A stretch of 64,000 nt of DNA from the NCBI RefSeq assembly GCF_006540305.1, contig NZ_BJOR01000001.1, positions 6,076,001 to 6,140,000 of the forward strand, given 5' to 3'. The notes below the pieces were generated by a model. That model searched no databases, had not been told where the DNA came from, and saw only the letters and a list, made by a program, of their open reading frames with translations. Origin of the DNA: Streptomyces sp. 6-11-2 (lineage in GTDB: Bacteria > Actinomycetota > Actinomycetes > Streptomycetales > Streptomycetaceae). The first letter of the stretch is position 1. Each line of letters begins with the position of its first letter. Below are positions 1-7,681 of this stretch, one piece after another. The position numbers were made by a program, and so were the translations under genes.

Positions 1-298
1 GGCCCTCGAAGAAGTGCGAGAAGGTCCAGCCGTCGGGGGTCAGCATGGTCTCGGCCGCTGCCACCGCGTGGTCGCCGGAGCGGATCAGGAAGCGCCATCC
101 GGCCAGCCTGGTCGCGGAGATCCCCTCGGGGGTGATCCGGTCCAGGACGTGCACCGGCAGTGGAAGCTCGGGGGTCGCGGGCTCCTGGGCGGAGCGCAGT
201 GCGGGGGATCCGGCCTCGCGGACCGCGGTGGGGGAACCGAGTGCCGTGAGGACGGAGCGCAGGGCGGGCGCGGGAGCCGGGGGTACATGCAGCGGCAT
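1..298 (-). CDS. hypothetical protein, N-terminal part (runs off window)
   Basis: The frame opens with ATG at 298 and stays open for 99 codons to the window edge, so only the N-terminus is visible. A GAGAGG ribosome site lies about ten bases before the ATG, which supports this start. The protein begins with a Pro/Ala-rich stretch (MPLHVPPAPAPAL), followed by a more ordered part ending in GWTFSHFFEG. I do not recognise a family. It is transcribed away from the ligase-like gene at 854, with 555 bp between them. The call as a real gene rests on the ribosome site and codon bias. Confidence 0.6.
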   Translation of the reverse strand, partial: MPLHVPPAPAPALRSVLTALGSPTAVREAGSPALRSAQEPATPELPLPVHVLDRITPEGISATRLAGWRFLIRSGDHAVAAAETMLTPDGWTFSHFFEG

Positions 299-853
299 GG
301 TGGGTCGCCTCTCATTCGACAGGCACGGTGGCGCGAGGGCGGGCTGGGTGCGGACGGCGTTGTCAGCTCTCAGGGCAGGAGGAGGCAGGGGCCGGGCTCT
401 GGTGAGCGAGGGGTGCGGGGCGCGGCCTGCCTCACGGGCTCCTGACAGGGTTCAGGGCTGCGGGCGCCAACTTCTGCTGTGGAGCAGAGTTTATACGACA
501 AATGTTCAGGTGGTGTTTCGCCTAGCTGTTCTCGATGTGAACGGCAAGAGACTATTCGGCCGGAGTCAATCGGGAATCATCCCTGCTCGGCGTCAGCCGT
601 ATCGCGATGACCTCGGGTTGTGCCCGCACGGCGGTCGGCCTGATCTTGTCGGCGTTTTTCACGAGTTTCGTGGGGTACCCGAAACTGCTGGCTGCCGCAT
701 GCCCCGTGAATGTGCCTCCGGTCACAGATGGCCAGAGTAGTCGGTGCGGGGCGGGAGCGGGACGTTATCGATCGCGTTGGCGGGGCATCATCCCACCTGA
801 CCGGGACCCCGGCGGCCGGATCTTCGGTCCGCCTTGCGAGGAGGGACGCTGCG
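299..853. other. 555-bp divergent intergenic region
   Basis: No gene could be supported here; the reading frames that cross it lack ribosome sites and look like shadows. It holds the upstream regions of two divergent genes. The part from about 480 to 720 is visibly richer in A and T than its surroundings, as expected for promoters. The one signal I can name is the stress-sigma-type promoter at 654-678. Confidence 0.6.
654..678 (+). promoter_or_regulatory. candidate SigB/SigF-type stress promoter
   Basis: GTTT at 654-657 is followed after 15 bases by GGGTAC at 673-678. This fits the consensus reported for the Streptomyces SigB family (GNNT, 14-16 bases, GGGTAC) and mycobacterial SigF (GTTT then GGGTAT). 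The -10 lies inside a dyad (GTTTCG at 665-670 with CGAAAC at 680-685), which could also be a regulator site. It points towards the ligase-like gene 176 bp downstream. Confidence 0.55.
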
Positions 854-2371
854 ATGGGGGAGAAGGTCGTCGCCGGCCAGCTGGACCTGTCGGACCGCAA
901 CCGCTACCGCGACAAGCTGCGGCGGTGCCTGACGGGGCTGGAGCGGTTGCTGGACGAGAAACGGTTCGACCGGCCGAAGAACCTCATGGGGCTGGAGATC
1001 GAATTGAATCTGGTCGGCCCCGACGGCATGCCGAAAATGCTGAATGCGCAAGTTCTCGAGCGCATCGCGAGCCGTGACTTCCAAACAGAACTCGCCATGT
1101 TCAATCTGGAAGTCAACATTGCCCCACACCGCTTGGGCGGCCGGGTATTCGACCAGCTCGCCGAGGAGCTGCGGACGTCACTGGCATATGCCGACCGAAA
1201 AGCCGCCGAGGTGGACGCCGGAATAGCGATGATCGGCATTCTGCCTACCCTGGGCCGGGACGACCTGGTGTCCTCCAATCTCTCCGACGTCGACCGCTAC
1301 GTGCTGCTGAACGATCAGATCGTGGCGGCCCGTGGAGAGGACTTCACCCTCGACATCGACGGCGTGGAGCATCTGACCTGCACCTCGAAGTCCATCGCGC
1401 CCGAGGCCGCCTGCACCTCCGTGCAGCTGCACCTCCAGGTCACCCCGGGCCGTTTCGCGGACGTGTGGAACGCGGCGGAGGCCGCCTGCGCCGCGCAGAT
1501 AGCCGTCGGCGCCAACTCGCCCTTCCTCTTCGGGCGCGAGCTGTGGCGGGAGTCGCGGCCGCCGCTGTTCCAGCAGTCCACCGACACCCGCCCGCCCGAG
1601 CTCCAGGCCCAGGGTGTGCGGCCGCGCACCTGGTTCGGCGAACGGTGGATCTCCTCGGCGTACGACCTCTTCGAGGAGAACCTGCGCTACTTCCCGGCCC
1701 TGCTGCCGATCTGCGACGGCGAGGACCCCCTCGACGTGCTGGAGGCGGGCGGCGTGCCCAAGCTGGCCGAACTGGTCCTGCACAACGGCACCGTCTACCG
1801 CTGGAACCGCCCGGTCTACGACGTCGCGGACGGCGTGCCGCACCTGCGCGTGGAGAACCGGGTGCTGCCCGCCGGGCCCACCGTCACCGATGTGATCGCC
1901 AACGCGGCCTTCTACTACGGCCTCGTGCGCGCCCTGGCCGAGGAGCCCCGGCCGGTGTGGACCCGGCTGCCCTTCGAGGCCGCGGCTGCCAACTTCGACG
2001 CCGCCTGCCGGCACGGCATCGACGCCCGGTTCACCTGGCCCCGGCGCGGACGCCACTCCGGCACGGCCCAGGTCGACGCCGTCACTCTTGTCCGTGACGA
2101 ACTGCTGCCGCTCGCGGAGGCCGGACTGAGCGCCTGGGGCGTGGAGCGCGCCGACCGGGACCTGTATCTGGGCGTGATCGAGGAGCGGTGCCGTCGGCGG
2201 ACCAACGGCGCGGAGTGGCAGGCCGCCACCTTCCACCGGGCACTGGAGCAGGGGATGGGCCGGGAAGCCGCCCTGGCGGCGACGACCCGGCGCTACCGCG
2301 AGCTGACGAAGTTCGGCGAGCCGGTCCACACCTGGCCGATCGGCCTGCCGGAACCGGTCCCGGCCGGCTGA
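854..2371 (+). CDS. glutamate-cysteine ligase family protein (GCS2-like)
   Basis: The 505-residue product belongs to the GCS2-type carboxylate-amine ligases, which join the gamma-carboxyl of glutamate to an amine with ATP. The N-terminal NLMGLEIELNLVGPDG segment (residues ~44-60) matches the glutamate/metal-binding strand of the family. Later blocks include FNLEVNIAPH, the NDQIVAARGEDF region and RVENRVLPAGPT near residue 340. The ATG at 854 was chosen because GAGGAGGGAC lies just upstream; the frame is open further back without a better site. A SigB-type promoter at 654-678 suggests stress expression. The true acceptor is unknown: Streptomyces make mycothiol and ergothioneine rather than glutathione, so cysteine is not certain. 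The stop codon touches a mobile element at 2372. Confidence 0.85.
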   Translation: MGEKVVAGQLDLSDRNRYRDKLRRCLTGLERLLDEKRFDRPKNLMGLEIELNLVGPDGMPKMLNAQVLERIASRDFQTELAMFNLEVNIAPHRLGGRVFDQLAEELRTSLAYADRKAAEVDAGIAMIGILPTLGRDDLVSSNLSDVDRYVLLNDQIVAARGEDFTLDIDGVEHLTCTSKSIAPEAACTSVQLHLQVTPGRFADVWNAAEAACAAQIAVGANSPFLFGRELWRESRPPLFQQSTDTRPPELQAQGVRPRTWFGERWISSAYDLFEENLRYFPALLPICDGEDPLDVLEAGGVPKLAELVLHNGTVYRWNRPVYDVADGVPHLRVENRVLPAGPTVTDVIANAAFYYGLVRALAEEPRPVWTRLPFEAAAANFDAACRHGIDARFTWPRRGRHSGTAQVDAVTLVRDELLPLAEAGLSAWGVERADRDLYLGVIEERCRRRTNGAEWQAATFHRALEQGMGREAALAATTRRYRELTKFGEPVHTWPIGLPEPVPAG

Positions 2372-2572
2372 GGCCCTGTCGTCACATTCCGTCCTGCCGT
2401 GGGACGCCCGGCACGCACTCCCCCGAGCTCGTCGAGCGGGGGACCCCCAGCCGCGTTGCCGAGCCGCCCACGTGGCTCCGCCACGAGGGCGCTCCGGCAT
2501 CTTGCGATCGCACGCACCGCCCGCCGTGCGGCCCGCCCTTCGGGCCGACGACGGGAATATGACGACAGGACC
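2372..2572. mobile_element. MITE-like element A, non-coding
   Basis: The ends are imperfect inverted repeats of about 22 bp. The left end reads GGCCCTGTCGTCACATTCC (2372-2390), and the right end on the other strand starts GGTCCTGTCGTCATATTCC (from 2572 inward). No transposase is encoded. It begins immediately after the TGA of the ligase-like gene. CTGAG at the left border and CTGGG at the right may be an imperfect target duplication. Inside, 2403-2458 holds a C-run/G-run hairpin module that is also present in element B at 3701-3758. The TIR design suggests mobilisation in trans by an IS, but no source IS lies in this window. Confidence 0.7.
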
Positions 2573-2806
2573 TGGGCCCTGCCGGCGACGACCTGTGATT
2601 CCCGGTGCCCCGACCCGCGGACGCGCCCAGCCGGCCGTGCCGCCTCGCCGTGGACGGGGGGCACTCGTGTCCGCGGGAGAGGGATCGGGCAAGCTGTGAC
2701 GTCCCACGACGGTGGCGCCGCGCGTGCGCACCCGTGCCGGGAACCGGCCGTACCCGTGCGGCGGGCCGGCGCGCCCCGTGGCGGGACGACCGAACTGGAG
2801 GCAGGT

Positions 2807-3607
2807 GTGCTGGCGGAGTCACAGCCGGTGGGCGACTCTCAACCGCAGGAGCGGCTGTCGCGGCGGATCCTCCGCGACGAGACACTGCTCGTCCTCGGGC
2901 TCTCGCTCGGGGCGAGCGGGGTGTCCGCGCTGATCAGCTTTGTCGGGTCGGTCACCAAACCCGGTGGCCTCAAGGACCAGGCCGCCAGGCTCAACGCCTC
3001 CGCCGCTCCGGGCCGCCCCTGGCTCGACCTCGCCTGGCAGCTGTTCGGGATCGCCACGGCCCTGATCCCCGTGGCCCTCGTCGCCCACTTCCTGCTGCGC
3101 GAGGGGCGGAGCCTGCGCACGCTCGGCTTCGACCGCACCCGCCCCTGGCCGGACCTCGGCCGCGGGGCGCTGATCGCGGCGGTGATCGGCAGCACCGGCA
3201 TCGCGTTCTACCTGGGCGCCCGCGCGTTCGGCTTCAACCTCACCGTGGTGCCCGAGGCGCTGCCCGCCGTGTGGTGGAAGTTCCCGGTGCTGGTCCTGTC
3301 CGCGCTGCAGAACGCCGTCCTCGAAGAGGTCATCGTCGTCGGCTATCTGCTGCGCCGGCTCGGGCAGCTGGGCTGGACCCCGGGGTCCGCCCTGGTGGCC
3401 AGTTCCGTACTGCGCGGCTCGTACCACCTCTACCAGGGCATCGGCGGCTTCGTCGGCAACATGGTGATGGGCGTGGTCTTCGTCTGGCTGTACCGGCGGT
3501 GGGGCCGGGTCGGCCCGCTCGTCGTGGCGCACTCCCTGCTCGACATCGGCGCGTTCGTGGGCTACGCCCTGCTGGCCGGGAAGGTGGGCTGGCTGCCGAC
3601 GGCGTGA
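2807..3607 (+). CDS. CPBP family intramembrane metalloprotease
   Basis: The 266-residue protein has several hydrophobic segments, for example TLLVLGLSLGASGVSALISF near the N-terminus and a run ending LLDIGAFVGYALLAG. The CPBP (Abi/CAAX-protease-like) motifs are recognisable: VLEEVIVVGYLL carries the catalytic EE pair but has V-V-G-Y where E-x-x-x-R is usual, then SSVLRGSYHLYQG carries the HxxxG-type histidine, and VAHSLLDIG is the third motif. I chose the GTG at 2807, with GGAGGCAG nine bases before it; the upstream open frame is Arg/Pro-rich shadow. Substrate and role are unknown. The diverged E-x-x-x-R arm makes peptidase activity less certain than membership of the fold. Confidence 0.85.
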   Translation: MLAESQPVGDSQPQERLSRRILRDETLLVLGLSLGASGVSALISFVGSVTKPGGLKDQAARLNASAAPGRPWLDLAWQLFGIATALIPVALVAHFLLREGRSLRTLGFDRTRPWPDLGRGALIAAVIGSTGIAFYLGARAFGFNLTVVPEALPAVWWKFPVLVLSALQNAVLEEVIVVGYLLRRLGQLGWTPGSALVASSVLRGSYHLYQGIGGFVGNMVMGVVFVWLYRRWGRVGPLVVAHSLLDIGAFVGYALLAGKVGWLPTA

Positions 3608-3624
3608 AGGGCACGGGGAACGTG

Positions 3625-3659
3625 CGAGGGGGCGTACGACACTGTCGTACGCCCCCTCG
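3625..3659 (+). terminator. strong hairpin terminator after the CPBP gene
   Basis: A perfect 16-bp stem (3625-3640 with 3644-3659) closes on a 3-base loop 18 bp after the CPBP stop codon. There is no U-run, which is usual for Streptomyces terminators. It sits just before the left end of MITE-like element B. Confidence 0.8.
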
Positions 3660-3665
3660 GTGTTC

Positions 3666-3895
3666 CTAGTGCTGTGACCGGAAAGGTTCACCGGCTCGCG
3701 GCGCCCGGCACGGCACTCCCCCAGCCTTCGGCCGGGGGTACCCCCACGCCGCGTTGTCGCATCACCCGAGTACATCCGGTACGCGGGCAATGCTCCGCCT
3801 TGCGAGGCTCCCCCACTGCCTGAACGGCGTGGGAGGTGCCCCCCGGCACCGGACGCCGCGAGCTTCCCGGCAAACCTTCCCGGCCACAGCACTAG
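3666..3895. mobile_element. MITE-like element B, copy 1
   Basis: The ends are inverted repeats: GTGCTGTGACCGGAAAGGTT from 3669, and GTGCTGTGGCCGGGAAGGTT read inward from 3892. They are flanked by TA within CTAG on both sides (3666-3669 and 3892-3895). No transposase gene is present. A near-identical copy lies at 22979-23173, but this copy carries an extra C-run/G-run hairpin (3715-3750). The right junction supplies the TAG stop codon of phzF: TA from the duplication plus G from the repeat. TA/CTAG targets fit the IS5-family IS427/IS5 groups, which is an inference. Confidence 0.85.
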
Positions 3896-4701
3896 AAGAG
3901 CAGGTCGCCCTCGATGACGGTGACCGCGTGACCGGTGAGCAGGGTGCGGTCGCCGCGCAGGCCGGTGCGCACGAGGCCCGAGCGGGCTGAGGCCTGGAGC
4001 CCGGTGAGGTCGGGGCGGCCGAGGCGTTCGGACCAGTAGGGGGCCAGGGCCGTGTGGGCGCTGCCGGTGACCGGGTCCTCGTCGATGCCGACGTTGGGGA
4101 AGAAGCCCCGGGAGACGAAGTCGTAGCCGCGGGAGGGATCCTCGGCGCGGGCGGTGGCGATGATGCCGCGCGTGGAGTAGGCGGCGAGGGCCTTGTGGTC
4201 GGGGGCGAGGCCGCGGACGGTCTGCTCGTCGGCGAGCTCCACGACCAGGTCGCCGACGTTCGCCCCGGTGTCGTAGGCGGTGCGGGGCTCGGCACCGAGG
4301 GCCCGGGCGACTCCGTCGGGGACGTCCACCGCGGTGAGCGGGGCGGTCGGGAAGTCCAGGGTGATCGCGCCGTCGCCGGCCGGGCTCGCGATGAGCACAC
4401 CGCTGCGGGTGGCGAAGCGCACCGGTCCCTCGTGGGCGCCCGTCGTCCGCAGGACGTGGGCGGTGGCGAGGGTGGCGTGACCGCACATCGCGACCTCGGT
4501 GGCGGGCGTGAACCAGCGCAGGGCCCAGTCGGCCTCGCCGCCCTCGGGCAGCCGGTGGGCGAACGCCGTCTCGGCGTGGTTGACCTCCAGCGCCACCTTC
4601 TGGAGCCAGTCGTCCTCGGGGAAGGCGTCCAGCAGCAGCACCCCCGCGGGGTTGCCGGCGAACGGGCGGTCGGTGAAGGCGTCGACGATTCGAATCCGCA
4701 T
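3892..4701 (-). CDS. PhzF family isomerase-like protein
   Basis: The 269-residue protein shows the PhzF/diaminopimelate-epimerase-like fold signatures. The start is MRIRIVDAFTDRPFAGNPAGV, then VNHAETAFA (with the catalytic Glu typical of PhzF), then CGHATLATAHVL in the first half, and DEDPVTGSAHTALAPYW near residue 215. Members act on small metabolites by acid-base isomerisation; the substrate cannot be read from sequence. No phenazine genes are nearby, so a phenazine role is unlikely. The ATG at 4701 is the natural family start. The stop TAG is formed at the junction with the MITE at 3666-3895. The 73 bp upstream now ends at a Tn7-like transposon, which separates the gene from padR. Confidence 0.92.
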   Translation of the reverse strand: MRIRIVDAFTDRPFAGNPAGVLLLDAFPEDDWLQKVALEVNHAETAFAHRLPEGGEADWALRWFTPATEVAMCGHATLATAHVLRTTGAHEGPVRFATRSGVLIASPAGDGAITLDFPTAPLTAVDVPDGVARALGAEPRTAYDTGANVGDLVVELADEQTVRGLAPDHKALAAYSTRGIIATARAEDPSRGYDFVSRGFFPNVGIDEDPVTGSAHTALAPYWSERLGRPDLTGLQASARSGLVRTGLRGDRTLLTGHAVTVIEGDLLF

Positions 4702-4769
4702 GCCCAGACGGTACGGGTTCCGGCGAGCGGCGAACCAAGGCCAATCCGGGGCCGGCGGCCTTGGGACAG

Positions 4770-4774
4770 GGGAC
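4770..4774. repeat. target-site duplication GGGAC, left copy (element 1)
   Basis: GGGAC directly precedes the TGAC terminus of element 1 and recurs at 11258-11262 directly after its other terminus. Five bases is the duplication length of Tn7-like elements. Confidence 0.9.
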
Positions 4775-4780
4775 TGACTC

Positions 4781-4820
4781 GTCTCAGTGAACTTTGACCG
4801 ATCTCAATGAAGTTTGACCG
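4781..4820 (+). repeat. two tandem 20-bp end repeats, element 1 left end
   Basis: GTCTCAGTGAACTTTGACCG at 4781-4800 is followed without gap by ATCTCAATGAAGTTTGACCG at 4801-4820. They match the repeats at 11181-11251 in inverted orientation and are the likely TnsB binding sites. They end 51 bp before the tnsA start, so TnsB binding probably also affects the operon promoter. Confidence 0.88.
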
Positions 4821-4871
4821 GCTGCTGCTCTACGTTCGCGACGGTTGGGGTTGCGAGGGGGCGGGACGACG

Positions 4872-5633
4872 GTGGCCGTACCTGTACGGGCGTTCGGTGA
4901 CGAGGCGCTTTCGGCGTTTGAGCTGGACTTTCTGAGGTCTGGAGAGCGTCTTCGGCTGCCGTTGGGCAGGGCCTGGAACACACGCTTCGAGGAGGCGGAA
5001 CCTGTACGTCCGTTCCGCTGGACGAAAGGCGAGAAGAGCTTCGCGGGCTGGTATTACGCGGTGACGGTCGGCGATCACGTGGGCTACGAGTCGTGGCTCG
5101 AGCGGGATCGGCTGATCTTGCTGGACCGGGATCCGGAGGTCGTCGGGATCGGCTCTCAGCCGTTCTGGCTGCACTGGCACGACGGGCAGAGATCGCGGCG
5201 TCACGCCCCTGACTACTTCGTGCGGCTCGGTGACGGACGAGGCCGTGTGATCGACGTCCGTGCTGGCGACCGCATGGATGAGCGGACCGTGCAGGCCTTC
5301 GCGGCGACCCGCCTGGCCTGCGATGCGGTGGGCTGGGAGTTTCAGCACGTGGGCACGCCGGAGCCGGTGTTCATGGCGAACGTCCGGTGGCTGGCCCGCT
5401 ATCGGCGTGACCGCTCCGGACGGCCGCCGGACGTCGCGGCCCGGCTGCTGGAGGTGTTCTCGGAGCCGTTGCCGTTGTGGGCTGGGGCCGAGCGGGTCGG
5501 TGACCGTCTGCAGGTCCTGCCGGTGCTGTTCCACCTGCTGTGGTCCGGGCGGCTTGTGACAGATCTAGAGTCTGGGCTGCTGGGAACGGAGAGCCTGGTC
5601 AGCGCCGGGAGGAGCAAGCCGTGGGCCAGCTGA
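4872..5633 (+). CDS. tnsA: TnsA-like transposase endonuclease subunit, element 1
   Basis: The 253-residue protein resembles TnsA, the restriction-endonuclease-fold subunit that cuts the 5' strands at the transposon ends and makes Tn7 transposition cut-and-paste. The catalytic positions line up as E73 (in GYESWLERD), D114 (in HAPDYFV) and D128 in VIDVR; the usual lysine of the x-x-K arm is R130. The GTG at 4872 was chosen because of the AGGGGGCGGGAC just upstream and because the second element's copy starts at the same VAVPV. A TTG at 4845 is possible. The end overlaps the tnsB start by 13 bases. The C-terminal part (from ~residue 180) is the likely TnsC/TnsB contact region by analogy only. 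Confidence 0.88.
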   Translation: MAVPVRAFGDEALSAFELDFLRSGERLRLPLGRAWNTRFEEAEPVRPFRWTKGEKSFAGWYYAVTVGDHVGYESWLERDRLILLDRDPEVVGIGSQPFWLHWHDGQRSRRHAPDYFVRLGDGRGRVIDVRAGDRMDERTVQAFAATRLACDAVGWEFQHVGTPEPVFMANVRWLARYRRDRSGRPPDVAARLLEVFSEPLPLWAGAERVGDRLQVLPVLFHLLWSGRLVTDLESGLLGTESLVSAGRSKPWAS

Positions 5634-7681
5634 AGCGGCCACCTCGGATCGCGGTCGGGGACCGGGTCCAGTTCAACGGACAGATCCGCGCGGTGCTTGC
5701 CGTCTCGGCAGTGGCCCTGACCTTGACCGATGAGGAGGAGCCGTATCGCGCGGTCCCGTTGCTGGAGTTGTTCGGCGCCGACGACTTCCAGGTTGTGGGC
5801 ACACCGATGCGGATGCCGCTGCCACCGGCTTCCCTGCTGGAGACCTTCCCCGAAGCGGTGATGGAGAAGGCCCTGTGGTGGGAGGGCCACATCCTGGAGG
5901 TGCTGCATGGTCTGCCGCCGGGAGTGGAGCCCGGCACGACGCCGCGGCCCGAATACGGGCCGGACCGGTCGTTGACCGCACGCCAGCGGGCCAAGGCAGC
6001 CGAACTGGAGGCCGCTGGGCACCCGGTGACGCCCAGCACGGTCGCCCACCGCCGGCGCCGCTACCAGGAACAGGGGGTGATCGGACTCGCCGACCACCGG
6101 CCGATGCGCAAGACACCCCAGTTCGGCGAGGTCGACGAGGCAGTAGTCGATGCGATGCGGCAGGCGATTGACGAGGCCGTCGACTCATCGACCCGCACGG
6201 GGACCTTCCTCCTATGGAGGGTCGGAGAGATCCTCCAGAAGACGCCGGAAGGCCGGGCGGTGAAGCTTCCGTCCCGCGCGACGCTCTACCGGCTGCTGGC
6301 GAAACTGACCGCGGGCACCCACACCACCGGGTCGGCCACAACCCGCCGTTCCAAGGCCCACGGCGCCAAGACCCCTCACGGTCAGCTGCCGGTCTTCGCG
6401 CCGGGCGAGATCATGCAGATCGACTCCACCCCGCTGGACGTGCTGGTCCTGCTCGACAACGGCGTCACGGGCAAAGTCGAGCTCACCGCCATGGTCGACG
6501 TCGCCACCCGGACCCTGACCGCGGCGGTGCTGCGTCCGACCACGAAGTCGGTGGACGCCAGCGTGCTGCTGGCCCGCACCGTCACTCCCGAGCTGATGAG
6601 GCCGGGCTGGAAGGACGTGCTGAGCATGTCCCGATCGGTGCTGCCCCACCGCCGCCTGCTGGCGCTGGACGAACGGCTGGAACACGCCGCGGCCCGGCCG
6701 GTGATCGTCCCGGAGATGATTGTCTGCGACCACGGAAGCGTGTTCATCTCGCGGAACTTCCGCTCCTCCTGCCGCTTCCTGGAGATCGAGTTCCAGCCGA
6801 CGCACAAGGGGTCCGGGTTCGAGAAGGGCCACATCGAGAAGATGCTGGGCTCGGTGGCCACGCTGTTCGCGCAGTATCTGCCCGGCTACACCGGCCGCAA
6901 CACCGACCACCGCGGGCGCCATCTTGAGCACGAACGCCTGTGGCCCCTGCTCGAGCTGCAGGAACTCCTGGACGAGTGGATCGTCGCCAAGTGGCAGAAC
7001 CGCAAGCACGACGGTCTGCGCGATCCGTCCCACCCGGGCCGGCTGTTCACCCCGAACGAGAAGTACGCCACCCTGGTCGAGGCCTGCGGCTACGTCCCGA
7101 TCGCGCTCAGTGGCGATGACTACGTCGAACTCCTGCCCGCGGAATGGCGGGTGGTCAACGAGTACGGCATCCGGATCAAGAACCGCACCTACGACAGCCC
7201 GGAACTGGGGCCGATGCGCCGGCAGGACTCCGGTGTTCGGGCCAAACGCGGCCTCTGGGAAGTACACCGTGACCCCTACGACGTCTCGCGGATCTGGGTC
7301 CGCAACCACCGCGGTGACGGCGAGTGGGTCGCGGCCACCTGGAAACACCTGAACCGGGCACCAATCCCCTTCGGCGACCTGGCCTGGGACCACGTTAGCC
7401 ACCAGCTGCCCCGCGCCACCGAGGCGGAGATCGCCGACGCGGTCGCCGCCCTGCTCACCCGGGCCCACGGTGGCCCGCAGGCCGAGCAAGACCCGAAGCC
7501 CGGCAAGCGCGACCGGCGGGTGGCCGCCCGCACGAAAGCCACAGGGTCCCTCACCCCGGCACCCGTTGCCGGTGCTCAGGCAGAGCCCGAGGACGAAGCC
7601 GACCAGGGCGAGGACTCAATGGCCGAGGTGATCCCGCTCGGACTGTTCGACCCGCTCGAAGACCCCTGGAAACGCCCATGA
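5621..7681 (+). CDS. tnsB: TnsB-like DDE transposase (Mu/integrase fold), element 1
   Basis: This 686-residue protein is the strand-transfer subunit. An N-terminal extension of about 60 residues (absent from the second element's TnsB) is followed by a helix-turn-helix region around 120-165 (RQRAKAAELEAAGHPVTPST), then the RNase-H fold. The catalytic triad is D268 (MQIDSTPLD), D370 (IVCDHGSVF) and E406 (KGHIEKMLG), the last two spaced as D-35-E. A beta-barrel/C-terminal domain follows. The last residues, VIPLGLFDPLEDPWKR, recur almost unchanged in the other element and probably form the TnsC-binding tail. The GTG at 5621 has GGGAGGAGC before it; the stop overlaps the tnsC ATG by four bases. 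Confidence 0.92.
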   Translation: MGQLKRPPRIAVGDRVQFNGQIRAVLAVSAVALTLTDEEEPYRAVPLLELFGADDFQVVGTPMRMPLPPASLLETFPEAVMEKALWWEGHILEVLHGLPPGVEPGTTPRPEYGPDRSLTARQRAKAAELEAAGHPVTPSTVAHRRRRYQEQGVIGLADHRPMRKTPQFGEVDEAVVDAMRQAIDEAVDSSTRTGTFLLWRVGEILQKTPEGRAVKLPSRATLYRLLAKLTAGTHTTGSATTRRSKAHGAKTPHGQLPVFAPGEIMQIDSTPLDVLVLLDNGVTGKVELTAMVDVATRTLTAAVLRPTTKSVDASVLLARTVTPELMRPGWKDVLSMSRSVLPHRRLLALDERLEHAAARPVIVPEMIVCDHGSVFISRNFRSSCRFLEIEFQPTHKGSGFEKGHIEKMLGSVATLFAQYLPGYTGRNTDHRGRHLEHERLWPLLELQELLDEWIVAKWQNRKHDGLRDPSHPGRLFTPNEKYATLVEACGYVPIALSGDDYVELLPAEWRVVNEYGIRIKNRTYDSPELGPMRRQDSGVRAKRGLWEVHRDPYDVSRIWVRNHRGDGEWVAATWKHLNRAPIPFGDLAWDHVSHQLPRATEAEIADAVAALLTRAHGGPQAEQDPKPGKRDRRVAARTKATGSLTPAPVAGAQAEPEDEADQGEDSMAEVIPLGLFDPLEDPWKRP

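Noticed and set aside
2819..4744. Long minus-strand open frame across the CPBP gene and phzF
   Set aside because: It is Arg/Pro/His-rich shadow sequence crossing real genes on both strands and a MITE; phzF in its own frame explains the region.
4821..4871. A sigma-70-type promoter made from the TTGACC of the end repeats
   Set aside because: TTGACC and the nearest TA-rich hexamer (TACGTT) are only 11 bases apart, too close for a promoter; no better -10 was found.
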